Below, in pieces: positions 1-6,765 of a DNA stretch of 6,765 nt. The DNA is from CAZTLI01 sp964614375 (GTDB lineage Bacteria > Chloroflexota > Anaerolineae > Aggregatilineales > Phototrophicaceae). The stretch spans positions 1-6,765 of the forward strand of contig CAZTLI010000304.1 of assembly GCA_964614375.1 (NCBI GenBank), in the 5' to 3' direction. Each line of letters begins with the position of its first letter. The stretch's first letter is position 1. The notes under the pieces were generated by a model. That model made no database searches and had not been told where the DNA came from. It worked only from the letters and a program-made list of their open reading frames with translations. Both the position numbers and the translations under genes were made by a program.

Positions 1-2464
1 GGGTCAACGTGTCATAAAAGCGGTTGCTGCTAATCGTGATGTAATCGACATTATCAAGGCCGAGCAAAATATTATCGACCTTGAACTGGGTATCGACACC
101 CAGCGACATCGCCATGTCAAAAGCGTTGACCAGTGCGTGCCATGCCTGTACCGAGTTACATTCGTTGTAACCGACAATACCCGGTGGCGGGTCACTGGCA
201 AATGTGACATCATACGGCTGGCGGCAAATCCGCGTGGCGGTGATTTGGTCATCCCATGCGCCTTCATCGGCAACAACCATGCCACTACCGATAAGTTCAT
301 CGCCATTGATCAATTCTACTCGAAAGGTGTACCGTTCACCTTCACGCAGGACAATAGACTCATCAAGCGGAATATCATAACTATTGCCGAGTGGATGTCC
401 GTCCGACACAAAATCCGATGTCAGCATCACTTGCGTTAAAACCGTGCCATCCGCCGCCGCAATCGAAAATTGCATCGTCTCTAAATCATCATCGCCCTGC
501 GGGTCAGCCAAATGTGGCGCATAGATAGCGGATACTTGCCCGGTAGCGGGCGCGACGAACTCATAAAACACAGGTAGATTCGGCGCATAGTAACTCGCCT
601 GCGACAAAATCGGATCGGCGCTGCCGACGTAACCCGTGTTCAGAATCGGAATGTTGATGAGGGGAACATACCCCTCAACGCCTTCCATCTGCATCGAGAA
701 GTCACCGGGCACGTTCTCCCACAGCCAGCGCGCCGCCTGTACGCGCGTGAGTTGATGCCGATAGATATTGGTGAACATCAATGCCCATAGGAGCGTAAAA
801 ACGGGCACAAAGCCCACGACTGCATAGACCAGATAACGCCTTCGAATGGAAATTTCGGGCAGTTGCACACGCCGCGCCAATTCCCACAACGCCCATGCAG
901 CCAGTACAGCCAGCGCGCCATAGAGGGGCAGATAGTAACGCATGGTCATGACCCACTGCCTGCCGAGCCATCCAAAATAGACCAATACCCATGCCAGCAG
1001 CAGCATATTCTGCGTCGAACCGACTCGCCCTCGCAAGAAGCGATACCCCGCCCAGACCCAACCGAACCACGCGGCGATACCAAAGGCCAATCCCATACCC
1101 CACAACAGCATATCCTTTAGCGGGAATAGATAACTTGGACGCCCTAACCACTGCCAGTTCGGTGGGCTATCCACGTAGCCACTAATGCCAAAACTGGCGC
1201 TGGACATATCATTCAGCCAACGGGGGTTTATCCCTGTTGGAATGATACCTGTGGCGGTAAATGCGTGTGGATTAGCCAGTCTAAACATGACCAGCGACGA
1301 AATCCCCGCGATAGACAGGGCCAGCATGTGTTGAATCAGCAGCCGCTGACGCTCATTCCAGGGCAATCGTCCATCGAACACGGGCAATCCACGCAGGATG
1401 GACGCCAGCACAATCAATCCAGCCAGCGGAATCGTATTAATGCGTCCGGCTAGTGCCGCACCGAATGCCAACCCAAAGCCCACGTAATACCCGTAACGAA
1501 AACGTGTTTGTGCATACGCAGCAAACAATATTGCAAGAATCACAAAATAATTGGTGATGGCATTGACTGTGCCAAAATGTGCCTTCTGTATCGGCAGTAC
1601 CGCACAGGCATATAACACCGCCGCTAACAAACCGACCCAATTATTATGCAAGCGGCGACCAATCAAAAAAACCAGCAGAATCGCGAATGTGTCAAAGAAA
1701 GCCGATAGCGCCCGCCACACCATAGGCCAACCTTGAAAATCAAACAGATTAGCAAGGGCATTATCTTGCTGGATGAATGTCCCCGCCCAATGCGCCATCA
1801 GCAGCGGCAGTGTGCCATAGGCATAACCGCCAGAACCGGCGTTGTGGGGATTCCAGGGCGAACATTGTGTATCAAAATAATTGCCAATACCATTTGTGCC
1901 CGGATAGCGTCGTATACAGCGGGTCTGCTGTACCATAACTGAATCAATTTGCTGGATATTTTCGACGCCAAGCGATAGCAATCGGTCTGGTTCACCGGGC
2001 GGAAGTTCATCCACAAACACCGCATCTACCACACCGCTTAATAGGGCTTCAATCGTCTCGTTATAAGTTGGAAAAATCTGTGTATTGTCGCTGAAAACAA
2101 AGGCAGCATCGGCGGCATACGTCCCATCTGGCGCGCCCACAGGGACATCTGCAATCGTCATCTGCTCGACATAAGCAAAACGATCTTCACCAATGCGCGC
2201 CAGTAACGCAATCGTCGGCCCGTCGGGAGTGAACTCCAGCGCCCCACCCACATGCGGCAGTAAATTTAGCGTTAAATAGCGTTCATCAGGATGCCATGCC
2301 GAAAAATCATCCCAATTCAACCCCATGAAGCGGAAGCTGCCGCCCACAAGTAGGATAAGTACCAGCAACGCCCCAATGACGACATTCTGCCGATGAGCGG
2401 AGATGCGTGAGGGTATTGAAGTCGATTGTTCAGCAACTTGTGTTTCAGATGGTATTTCTGCCAT
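1..2464 (-). CDS. GT39-like membrane glycosyltransferase (GT-C fold), 3' end beyond the window
   Basis: The frame is open without a stop from an ATG at 2464 to the left edge: 821 codons plus one base, C-terminus missing. I translated it by hand. A short polar N-terminus is followed by a membrane span (about residues 28-43), then the GT-C first outer loop with FRFMGLNWDD (44-53) and HPDER (58-62). The acidic D/E there is where this family has its catalytic or metal-binding residues. The family signatures NYFDT (195-199), NPHN (205-208) and YGTLP (216-220) follow, then roughly ten further spans to about residue 565. The rest (570-821) is a soluble outer region ending in DYITISSNRFYDT (807-819), a closing motif I recall from Chloroflexota GT39 proteins. 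Expected role: transfer of a sugar from a polyprenyl-phosphate donor to an extracytoplasmic acceptor; the substrate is unknown. Two inserts are unusual: about 100 residues between HPDER and NYFDT, and a beta-rich stretch at about 620-735. The Shine-Dalgarno is weak (AGGTTGG), and a TATAAC box lies 10 bases upstream. Confidence 0.92.
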   Translation of the reverse strand, partial: MAEIPSETQVAEQSTSIPSRISAHRQNVVIGALLVLILLVGGSFRFMGLNWDDFSAWHPDERYLTLNLLPHVGGALEFTPDGPTIALLARIGEDRFAYVEQMTIADVPVGAPDGTYAADAAFVFSDNTQIFPTYNETIEALLSGVVDAVFVDELPPGEPDRLLSLGVENIQQIDSVMVQQTRCIRRYPGTNGIGNYFDTQCSPWNPHNAGSGGYAYGTLPLLMAHWAGTFIQQDNALANLFDFQGWPMVWRALSAFFDTFAILLVFLIGRRLHNNWVGLLAAVLYACAVLPIQKAHFGTVNAITNYFVILAILFAAYAQTRFRYGYYVGFGLAFGAALAGRINTIPLAGLIVLASILRGLPVFDGRLPWNERQRLLIQHMLALSIAGISSLVMFRLANPHAFTATGIIPTGINPRWLNDMSSASFGISGYVDSPPNWQWLGRPSYLFPLKDMLLWGMGLAFGIAAWFGWVWAGYRFLRGRVGSTQNMLLLAWVLVYFGWLGRQWVMTMRYYLPLYGALAVLAAWALWELARRVQLPEISIRRRYLVYAVVGFVPVFTLLWALMFTNIYRHQLTRVQAARWLWENVPGDFSMQMEGVEGYVPLINIPILNTGYVGSADPILSQASYYAPNLPVFYEFVAPATGQVSAIYAPHLADPQGDDDLETMQFSIAAADGTVLTQVMLTSDFVSDGHPLGNSYDIPLDESIVLREGERYTFRVELINGDELIGSGMVVADEGAWDDQITATRICRQPYDVTFASDPPPGIVGYNECNSVQAWHALVNAFDMAMSLGVDTQFKVDNILLGLDNVDYITISSNRFYDTLT
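1940..2215 (-). other. Solute-binding-protein-like insert in the first outer loop of the GT39 protein
   Basis: This marks residues about 84-175 of the left-hand glycosyltransferase. In relatives as I recall them, only about 20-30 residues separate HPDER from YFDT..SP.NP.N; here there are 132. The insert reads like lobe 2 of a family 3 periplasmic solute-binding protein: a strand (IALLARIGEDRF), then ADVPVGAPDGTYA (105-117), matching the usual 'L.gk.VGv..Gt' segment, then a strand with DNTQIFPTYNETIEALLSG (126-144) followed by VVDAVFVDE (145-153), matching the usual 'y.s..eAl.aL..GrvDAvv.D' segment. The resemblance is by eye only. The lobe would face outward, next to the catalytic site. No lobe 1 is visible, so it may not bind a ligand in the usual two-lobed way. 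Confidence 0.45.
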
Positions 2465-2480
2465 GCACCAACCTGTTATA
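2465..2480 (-). promoter_or_regulatory. Possible near-leaderless promoter (-10 box) for the GT39 gene
   Basis: On the minus strand TATAAC (2480-2475) matches five of six bases of the bacterial -10 consensus. A weak -35 candidate, TTGTGC (2502-2497), lies 16 bases upstream. Only 10 bases separate the -10 box from the ATG, so transcription starting at the usual distance would give a leader of about 3-4 bases. That would fit the poor Shine-Dalgarno of this gene. The AGGTTGG between box and ATG could instead be the ribosome site of a longer transcript. This is a sequence match only. Confidence 0.3.
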
Positions 2481-2501
2481 GCAGCGATATTTCTAAGCAC
2501 A

Positions 2502-2523
2502 AAAGTGAGCGTGTGCCCACTTT
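2502..2523 (-). promoter_or_regulatory. 9-bp stem with 4-base loop in the upstream region of the GT39 gene
   Basis: Minus-strand AAAGTGGGC / ACAC / GCTCACTTT folds into nine consecutive pairs (one of them G-U) around a four-base loop. The pairing is complete only as minus-strand RNA; the plus-strand copy has an A-C mismatch, which suggests function on this transcript. A short T run (TTTT) closes the stem, so it could be a weak terminator or attenuator. If transcription starts downstream at the TATAAC box, the same bases would be an inverted-repeat operator touching the -35 region. Confidence 0.45.
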
Positions 2524-2611
2524 GACATCCTATCGACCAAATGAAAATAAATGATTACATGAAATGATGGATTAACCCACTCGATATACACGATTACAGC
2601 GCAATATCCTC

Positions 2612-2633
2612 AAAAAAGGTGCCGGGTAGCGCC
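2612..2633 (-). terminator. Probable imperfect Rho-independent terminator after the 972-residue gene
   Basis: Minus-strand GGCGCT-ACCC-GGCACC is followed directly by six Ts (2617-2612). The six-position stem has three G-C pairs next to one C-A mismatch, a C-G pair and a closing U-G pair, so it is weak. The placement, starting with the last base of the TAG stop and running into a T6 tract, is typical of an intrinsic terminator. It would end the three-gene operon and separate it from the downstream GT39 gene, probably with read-through. Confidence 0.45.
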
Positions 2634-5551
2634 TATGCAACAACACCCTGTTCAGACAAAAACGTAAGGAAAGCATCCACACCCATCGCAGGCACAGTAT
2701 AAATCATAAAAGCGTCTTCCGCCTGTGCCGGGACATCCGGCACAATTCGCTGAACGCGCCCATCCGGGAACCACTCTTGCAGCAGTCGCTCTGCATCTTC
2801 GTCTTGCGCTGAATAGAAAAACAAAATGTCACGATCCGGGTCAAAGCGATAAACACCCTGCCGAAGCCACGCTTCATACAGGAACGTGGGCACATCTTGT
2901 ATCGACAGGATACCGTTAGGCCAATCAACCAGACCTGCTTCTAACCCGACAGCGCGATGATCCCACCAATAAGGATAGGCAACCATGAACGCATTACCAT
3001 ATGTACCACCAAACGCTGCAAACCCACGCATGACCTCACCAGCAGTTGAATACGGTAATGACGGGCTGTAGTATGTGCGCGGATAGCGTTCAAATACCGT
3101 ATACGAATTGGCGATATATGACCCACCGACGACGAGCACCAGTAGTCCACCAACAATGGCATAACCCCAGCGTCGGATCGATAACTTCGCAATGTCCAAT
3201 ACTAAAATGGCGAGTGGCAGCGCCGTGAACAGATAGGCTTCTGGCAGTGTCCCACTGGTGCGGGTGGCGCTCGGATTTTCCAATGGATAGGCTATCGACA
3301 AAGCCGACGGCATGAGCATGATGAACAACATCACAGGCATGAGCCAATCTACCGGGTCGCGTCGTTTGACCATGCGCGCCCCCCATGCAACAAGGCCCAA
3401 GATAAACAGCGCGCCCGTATAGGCATCCATTGCGGGCTGATTCGGCACACCATTAATCCACGCGACATCGCCCTTCCAGTTGTACATCAACAGTGCATTG
3501 CGAATATTGGACATTAATACCGGCACATTTTCGCTAAAGGCCTGCACCCGCTCCTCAAAGGTTGCGTTGCGGGTGATGATGCGTCCTGTATCGTCGGTTG
3601 TCGTAATTAAATCGTCGCCCAATAAGCGTCCAGATGTCCGCATCCAGAAGTGCAGCGGGCCATCCACAGTCGAATCGAGCGAAAAACTAAATAGCGGCAC
3701 AAACACCACCAACGCCATCAACGCCAATACAATCAAGTTGGCGACATAACGTTTATTGGTCTCAAACGTGCGTCCACGCAGCAGAATCGCCAATACTACA
3801 CCGGCTACAACCACCACCGGGAGCATTCGAGACGCCTGATAGGTATAAAAGCTAATGCCGAGCAGCAAGCCCGCTTTGACAAAATCGCCTTGATTGTTTG
3901 AACGCAAACTGCGTGCCAAATAGACAATTAGCAGCGCAGTAAACAACGGCATCAAAATAATACGCAGCGATAAACGAGTCATGACCACATGCCAGTAACT
4001 CACCGCAACGAGAGCCGCCATGATCAACCCGACCGTATTCCCCAGGCGACGATTGTGTTCCGTGTTTCGCCCGATGACCTCGCGCCCCATCCACCACAAT
4101 GCAGGCAGCGTGATTAAACTTTCGATTACCGCCAGTAATTTGAGCGTGTCGAAATTCATCCCTAATCCGGGCAATTGCGAGAAGAACGCCATCAGATACA
4201 TCTGCATGGGTTCACGTCCGCCATTATTGGGGAAAAATATCTGATGCGTGCCATCCAACACCCGCTGCGAATCGAGTAGTTTTTCGACGTGATCGCTGGT
4301 CATTTCGGGCGGCACTGTGTGCAGGTTATGCAGCCGGAAATACGCGCCAATCAGTAAAATGCCGATAAGGGCAATAACTGTCCAATTCAGACGAGGCCGA
4401 AATGTCTGGACTTTCACCCATAGGCTACTGATCGTGTCGAGTGGATTCCAGCTATCAGGAAGCAATACATAAAACCAGACACCGATGCTAATCATCCACG
4501 ACCAGAAGCCAATGAAGGTGAATTGATTGCCCGTCGCCGCAAACCACGCGATGATACTCAATACAAGTCCAAGCGGAATCAGCACCAATTTGGCAAAACT
4601 GATGCCAAAAAAGCCCGATGCAGAATACGACGCCGACAATTCAACACTGTCATCAGCAGTTGACAAGGCATCGCCAGCAAACGCTACTGCCTCAAGTTCG
4701 TTGTCTTCACCGTTCGCCTCTGGCAACAATTTCCGTCGTTTACGCTTTACCCGACGATGGTTCAACCGATAGCCCACCCCCACGACAAGCGTGCCGACGC
4801 CTAAAACCAGCCACACAGACGGGTAATTGGGCGCAGAAAAAAATAGATTATAGGCAACGATGAAACCGACCAGCAAAATGGCGATGACTGCTGCCCGAAT
4901 CAGTGACCAGCGGCGCTCCTCGGCAGACATTGCACTCCACCATTCGACCAGTGGGAGATACAGTGTCGCCGCCAGCCACCAGAGCACCCCCAACACTAAA
5001 AAGGGCGCGCCTTGAGGGAAAGTCTGTTCTTCAATCCGCACGGGGGAATTGACGAGGATGACACTCCCAATCAGCGCAAATACAAACGCGAGCAGGCGCA
5101 TTCCTACTAACAGGATTTGTTCCCTGCGTTCAGCGTCATCCAACCAGGCGATTGAAAAACGCACAGGGGATAATCTACTGGAAGGCGCTGTTAACGCATC
5201 AGGCACGGGAACAGACAATGAGGCCGAAGAACCACTATCTTCAACAGTGATTTGCGCCACTTGCCGGATAGACCGCCAGGTTGTGCGCGGCGCGTGTAAA
5301 AATTGCCCCAATGCCTCCGCCAGAGTCAATTCCTCAAAATCACCTATTTCCGTTTCTGGCTCACGGACTATTGGTTGACGCGAAGCAGGCTCATCCGCCA
5401 GTTCGCCACCATCTTCCGTGTCGAAACGGGTAATGGTGTCTACATCAGTTGCGGACAGCGATGCTTCATGCGATTGACTACGAGCATCCGAAGGCTCAGA
5501 TTCTATGTCAAATTCATGAGATGCATCGTCACGTTCAGGTGGCACTGTCAT
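2633..5551 (-). CDS. GT39/GT-C-like membrane glycosyltransferase with extended N-terminus (972 aa)
   Basis: Residues 1-140 are hydrophilic and strongly acidic over the first 75 or so, probably a disordered cytosolic tail. Four spans follow (about 146-168, 183-203, 216-238, 244-262), then a charged loop with HRRVKRKRRK (265-274), and two more spans (about 315-338, 344-364). The GT-C core begins near 390: a span ending in AYFRLHNL (403-410), then the first outer loop with PPEMTSDHVEK (414-424) and GREP (445-448), matching the GT39-type donor/catalytic loop. About ten more spans run to 815. A large outer loop (623-705) contains NWKGDVAWINGVPNQPAMD (691-709), and a soluble outer domain of about 155 residues ends the protein. 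Expected role: transfer of a lipid-linked sugar outside the membrane. The usual D-E pair of the loop is D420-H421 here. The start is supported by GGAAG (4-base spacer) and AAGGGG (10-base spacer). The gene overlaps the methyltransferase end by 17 bases. Acceptor and donor are unknown; an oligosaccharyltransferase-like or pure membrane-anchoring role cannot be excluded. Confidence 0.93.
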   Translation of the reverse strand: MTVPPERDDASHEFDIESEPSDARSQSHEASLSATDVDTITRFDTEDGGELADEPASRQPIVREPETEIGDFEELTLAEALGQFLHAPRTTWRSIRQVAQITVEDSGSSASLSVPVPDALTAPSSRLSPVRFSIAWLDDAERREQILLVGMRLLAFVFALIGSVILVNSPVRIEEQTFPQGAPFLVLGVLWWLAATLYLPLVEWWSAMSAEERRWSLIRAAVIAILLVGFIVAYNLFFSAPNYPSVWLVLGVGTLVVGVGYRLNHRRVKRKRRKLLPEANGEDNELEAVAFAGDALSTADDSVELSASYSASGFFGISFAKLVLIPLGLVLSIIAWFAATGNQFTFIGFWSWMISIGVWFYVLLPDSWNPLDTISSLWVKVQTFRPRLNWTVIALIGILLIGAYFRLHNLHTVPPEMTSDHVEKLLDSQRVLDGTHQIFFPNNGGREPMQMYLMAFFSQLPGLGMNFDTLKLLAVIESLITLPALWWMGREVIGRNTEHNRRLGNTVGLIMAALVAVSYWHVVMTRLSLRIILMPLFTALLIVYLARSLRSNNQGDFVKAGLLLGISFYTYQASRMLPVVVVAGVVLAILLRGRTFETNKRYVANLIVLALMALVVFVPLFSFSLDSTVDGPLHFWMRTSGRLLGDDLITTTDDTGRIITRNATFEERVQAFSENVPVLMSNIRNALLMYNWKGDVAWINGVPNQPAMDAYTGALFILGLVAWGARMVKRRDPVDWLMPVMLFIMLMPSALSIAYPLENPSATRTSGTLPEAYLFTALPLAILVLDIAKLSIRRWGYAIVGGLLVLVVGGSYIANSYTVFERYPRTYYSPSLPYSTAGEVMRGFAAFGGTYGNAFMVAYPYWWDHRAVGLEAGLVDWPNGILSIQDVPTFLYEAWLRQGVYRFDPDRDILFFYSAQDEDAERLLQEWFPDGRVQRIVPDVPAQAEDAFMIYTVPAMGVDAFLTFLSEQGVVA

Positions 5552-6395
5552 CTGGCTTCCGCCCCTTGATACACAAATTTACTGTGGAACGACCCGGCGG
5601 TTCGCTCATCACATTCTTCCTGTCAAAAAAATTGAGTATTTTCAATCCGAGATTAATTGGATTGAGCAGGCTGCCATTATTTTTATCAAATGTAGTCCGG
5701 TCAGCCGCGTTTGCCAGTGTAGCTGGCATCAGGCCCGATTCTAACAAAGGTTTACCTAAACCATATACCAGATTATGGATGAAGGGAAAACAATGATGTG
5801 TAAAGGCGCGCGCTTCTTCGACGATAAATCCTGCCGCAAGCGTCGCGTCGCGTAATTCATCTGCCTGATACAACCGGACATGATTCGCCCAAATCCCCGC
5901 GAATGGCCCTCGGCTAATGTGCGTATTAAACACGCCCTCAAGCGATTTATTGATGGGGTCCCACCAGAAGGGATAATTGGCGTTCGGTACGGTAATCGCC
6001 ACGACACCGCCCGGTTTCAGCACACGATAGATTTCTCGTAATCCCGCAACATCATCGTCAATATGTTCCAGAATTTCAGACAAAATGACCGCATCAAATG
6101 TGCTATCGGGATAGGGCAGCGCATAGATATTGGCACGATTCAAAGCCACATCGGGCAAATGCCCCACATTACGACGCGCCTTGTCGATGATTTCCGCATC
6201 CAGTTCTGCCCCGACCAGCTTACATTGGCTCACATAGCGAAACATATTCAGGTAAAAGCCGCGTCCACACGGCATATCCAGAATCAGGTCATCATCCTGA
6301 GGGTCAATCCACTCAAAAATGGTCTGGACGCGCTTTTTGAAGGCCATATCTGCTTCGTTGCGCGTCATCATCGCAATGCGTTCGCTATCCACCAT
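5535..6395 (-). CDS. Class I SAM-dependent methyltransferase (Methyltransf_11/25 type)
   Basis: A soluble Rossmann-fold methyltransferase of 286 residues from the chosen start. Motif I is LILDMPCGRGFYL (37-49), with P where most relatives have G before CG. The acidic end of strand 2, which binds the SAM ribose, is in GAELD (62-66). Further motifs are FDAVILSEILEHIDD (100-114) and LKPGG (126-130) leading to ITVPN (134-138). The SAM-binding fold ends near 195; the remaining 90 residues are less typical and probably shape the acceptor site. An ATG at 6410 in the same frame would add five residues but has no Shine-Dalgarno. The ATG at 6395 follows GAGAGG with a 5-base spacer, so I prefer it. It overlaps the stop of the upstream glycosyltransferase by 11 bases and its own end overlaps the next gene by 17, which indicates coupled translation. 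From context it likely methylates a sugar or lipid intermediate of the same glycan pathway; the target cannot be read from the sequence. Confidence 0.92.
   Translation of the reverse strand: MVDSERIAMMTRNEADMAFKKRVQTIFEWIDPQDDDLILDMPCGRGFYLNMFRYVSQCKLVGAELDAEIIDKARRNVGHLPDVALNRANIYALPYPDSTFDAVILSEILEHIDDDVAGLREIYRVLKPGGVVAITVPNANYPFWWDPINKSLEGVFNTHISRGPFAGIWANHVRLYQADELRDATLAAGFIVEEARAFTHHCFPFIHNLVYGLGKPLLESGLMPATLANAADRTTFDKNNGSLLNPINLGLKILNFFDRKNVMSEPPGRSTVNLCIKGRKPDDSAT
5552..5567 (-). promoter_or_regulatory. Ribosome binding site(s) of the 972-residue glycosyltransferase
   Basis: Minus-strand AAGGGG (5567-5562) and GGAAG (5560-5556) lie 10 and 4 bases before the ATG, inside the last codons of the methyltransferase gene. 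Either can pair with the anti-Shine-Dalgarno, which supports this ATG as the start despite the overlap. Confidence 0.55.
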
Positions 6396-6765
6396 CGCGA
6401 CCTCTCGCATATTGCTGGAATAGATTTTCGTAGCGATCTACCGTTTCCTTAAAAGAAAAGTGCGCTGCAATCGCCTCGCGCGAATGCACATACTGGTCGC
6501 GATTCTGTATGACATCAACAATCGCTTCACCAATCGAAGTGGCATCGCCTTGTTGGGCTAGTTTACCCATTTGCGTTTTCTGGACAGGTACGCGCCCACC
6601 AGGGGTATCGGTCATGACGACGGGTGTCCCGCATAGCATCGCCTCGACCTGTACCAGCGCGAAGCATTCCGTATCACTTGTCAGGCCAATAACATCACAT
6701 GCCGCATAAAAATTTGCCATGAACTGCATATCCTTATGCAGACCCAGAAAAATGATCTGGTCTCG
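6385..6765 (-). CDS. GT-B glycosyltransferase (GT4/GT1-like), C-terminal part only; 5' end beyond the window
   Basis: The frame is open from the right edge to the TAG at 6387-6385, giving 126 residues. An internal ATG at 6729 is not a credible start because the 12 codons before it continue the fold (FLGLHKD, a strand and turn seen before the helix in this family). This is the second Rossmann domain of a GT-B enzyme: the EX7E motif is E33...E41 in the visible peptide (SDTECFALVQVEAM), followed by CGTPVVMTDTPGGRVPV, which contacts the nucleotide-sugar phosphate and sugar. A long C-terminal helix (SFKETVDRYENLFQQYA) crosses back in such enzymes. It would transfer a sugar from a nucleotide-sugar donor at the cytosolic face of the membrane. 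The full protein is usually about 350-420 residues, so roughly two thirds is missing. It is the first visible gene of the operon and overlaps the methyltransferase by 11 bases. Confidence 0.9.
   Translation of the reverse strand, partial: RDQIIFLGLHKDMQFMANFYAACDVIGLTSDTECFALVQVEAMLCGTPVVMTDTPGGRVPVQKTQMGKLAQQGDATSIGEAIVDVIQNRDQYVHSREAIAAHFSFKETVDRYENLFQQYARGRDGG
6401..6406 (-). promoter_or_regulatory. Ribosome binding site deciding the methyltransferase start
   Basis: Minus-strand GAGAGG sits five bases (TCGCG) before the ATG at 6395 and lies downstream of the alternative ATG at 6410, which has no purine-rich sequence before it. This favours the shorter methyltransferase. Confidence 0.55.

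Noticed and set aside
702..1151. Open frame of 149 codons on the minus strand
   Set aside because: It is in a different frame inside the GT39 gene that spans 1-2464, whose frame has the motifs and membrane spans; this one is a shadow.
2524..2580. Repeated TCATTT words (three copies on the minus strand) in the AT-rich part of the gap
   Set aside because: Spacing is irregular (13 and 10 bases) and the words are short and AT-rich, so chance is the simplest explanation. No good promoter pair was found here either.
3090..3386. Open frame of 98 codons on the minus strand, with others nearby at 2704-2928 and 3852-4097
   Set aside because: These are out-of-frame shadows of the 972-residue gene, whose own frame is continuous through all of them.
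5449..5796. Open frame of 115 codons on the plus strand
   Set aside because: It lies antisense to the well-supported methyltransferase and the N-terminus of the 972-residue protein, and its translation shows no recognisable fold.
6063..6452. Open frame of 129 codons on the plus strand
   Set aside because: It is antisense to the conserved SAM-binding motifs of the methyltransferase and to the end of the GT-B gene; the translation resembles no family.
6385..6729. ATG at 6729 as the start of a small 114-residue gene
   Set aside because: The frame is open further upstream to the window edge and the upstream codons continue a GT-B domain, so this is an internal methionine of a truncated gene.

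Overview
The window carries four genes, all on the minus strand and packed tightly. They look like part of a cell-envelope glycan or glycolipid locus. Read in transcription order (high to low coordinates) they are: the C-terminal third of a GT-B glycosyltransferase (cut by the right edge), a class I SAM-dependent methyltransferase, a 972-residue multi-membrane-span GT-C/GT39-like glycosyltransferase, and, after a 168-base gap, a second, different GT39-like membrane glycosyltransferase. That last gene is open for 821 codons and runs off the left edge without a stop.

The first three genes overlap end to start (11 and 17 bases), so they are almost certainly co-transcribed and translationally coupled. 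The gap at 2465-2632 holds a probable imperfect intrinsic terminator that begins inside the stop codon of the 972-residue gene. It also holds a 9-bp stem, a second pairing that competes with that stem, and a TATAAC box only 10 bases upstream of the last gene's start. The last gene may therefore have its own promoter and control region.

Organism: the architecture of the two GT39-like proteins resembles what I recall from Chloroflexota, especially Anaerolineae-type genomes (RLxxL...PPEMTSDH...GREP in one; HPDER...YFDT..SP.NP.N...YGTLP and a C-terminal DYxxISSNRxY in the other). This is recollection of family patterns, not a search result. Base composition looks roughly balanced and there are no mobile elements, RNA genes or CRISPR repeats.

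Working together: the soluble GT-B enzyme probably adds sugars from nucleotide-sugar donors at the cytosolic face. The methyltransferase could modify a sugar or lipid intermediate. The two GT-C enzymes would transfer sugars from polyprenyl-phosphate donors on the outer face of the membrane. Substrates cannot be read from the sequence. The most unusual points are an insert of about 100 residues resembling one lobe of a periplasmic solute-binding protein, placed inside the catalytic loop region of the left-hand GT39 protein, and a large extra N-terminal part (acidic tail plus about six membrane spans) on the 972-residue protein.
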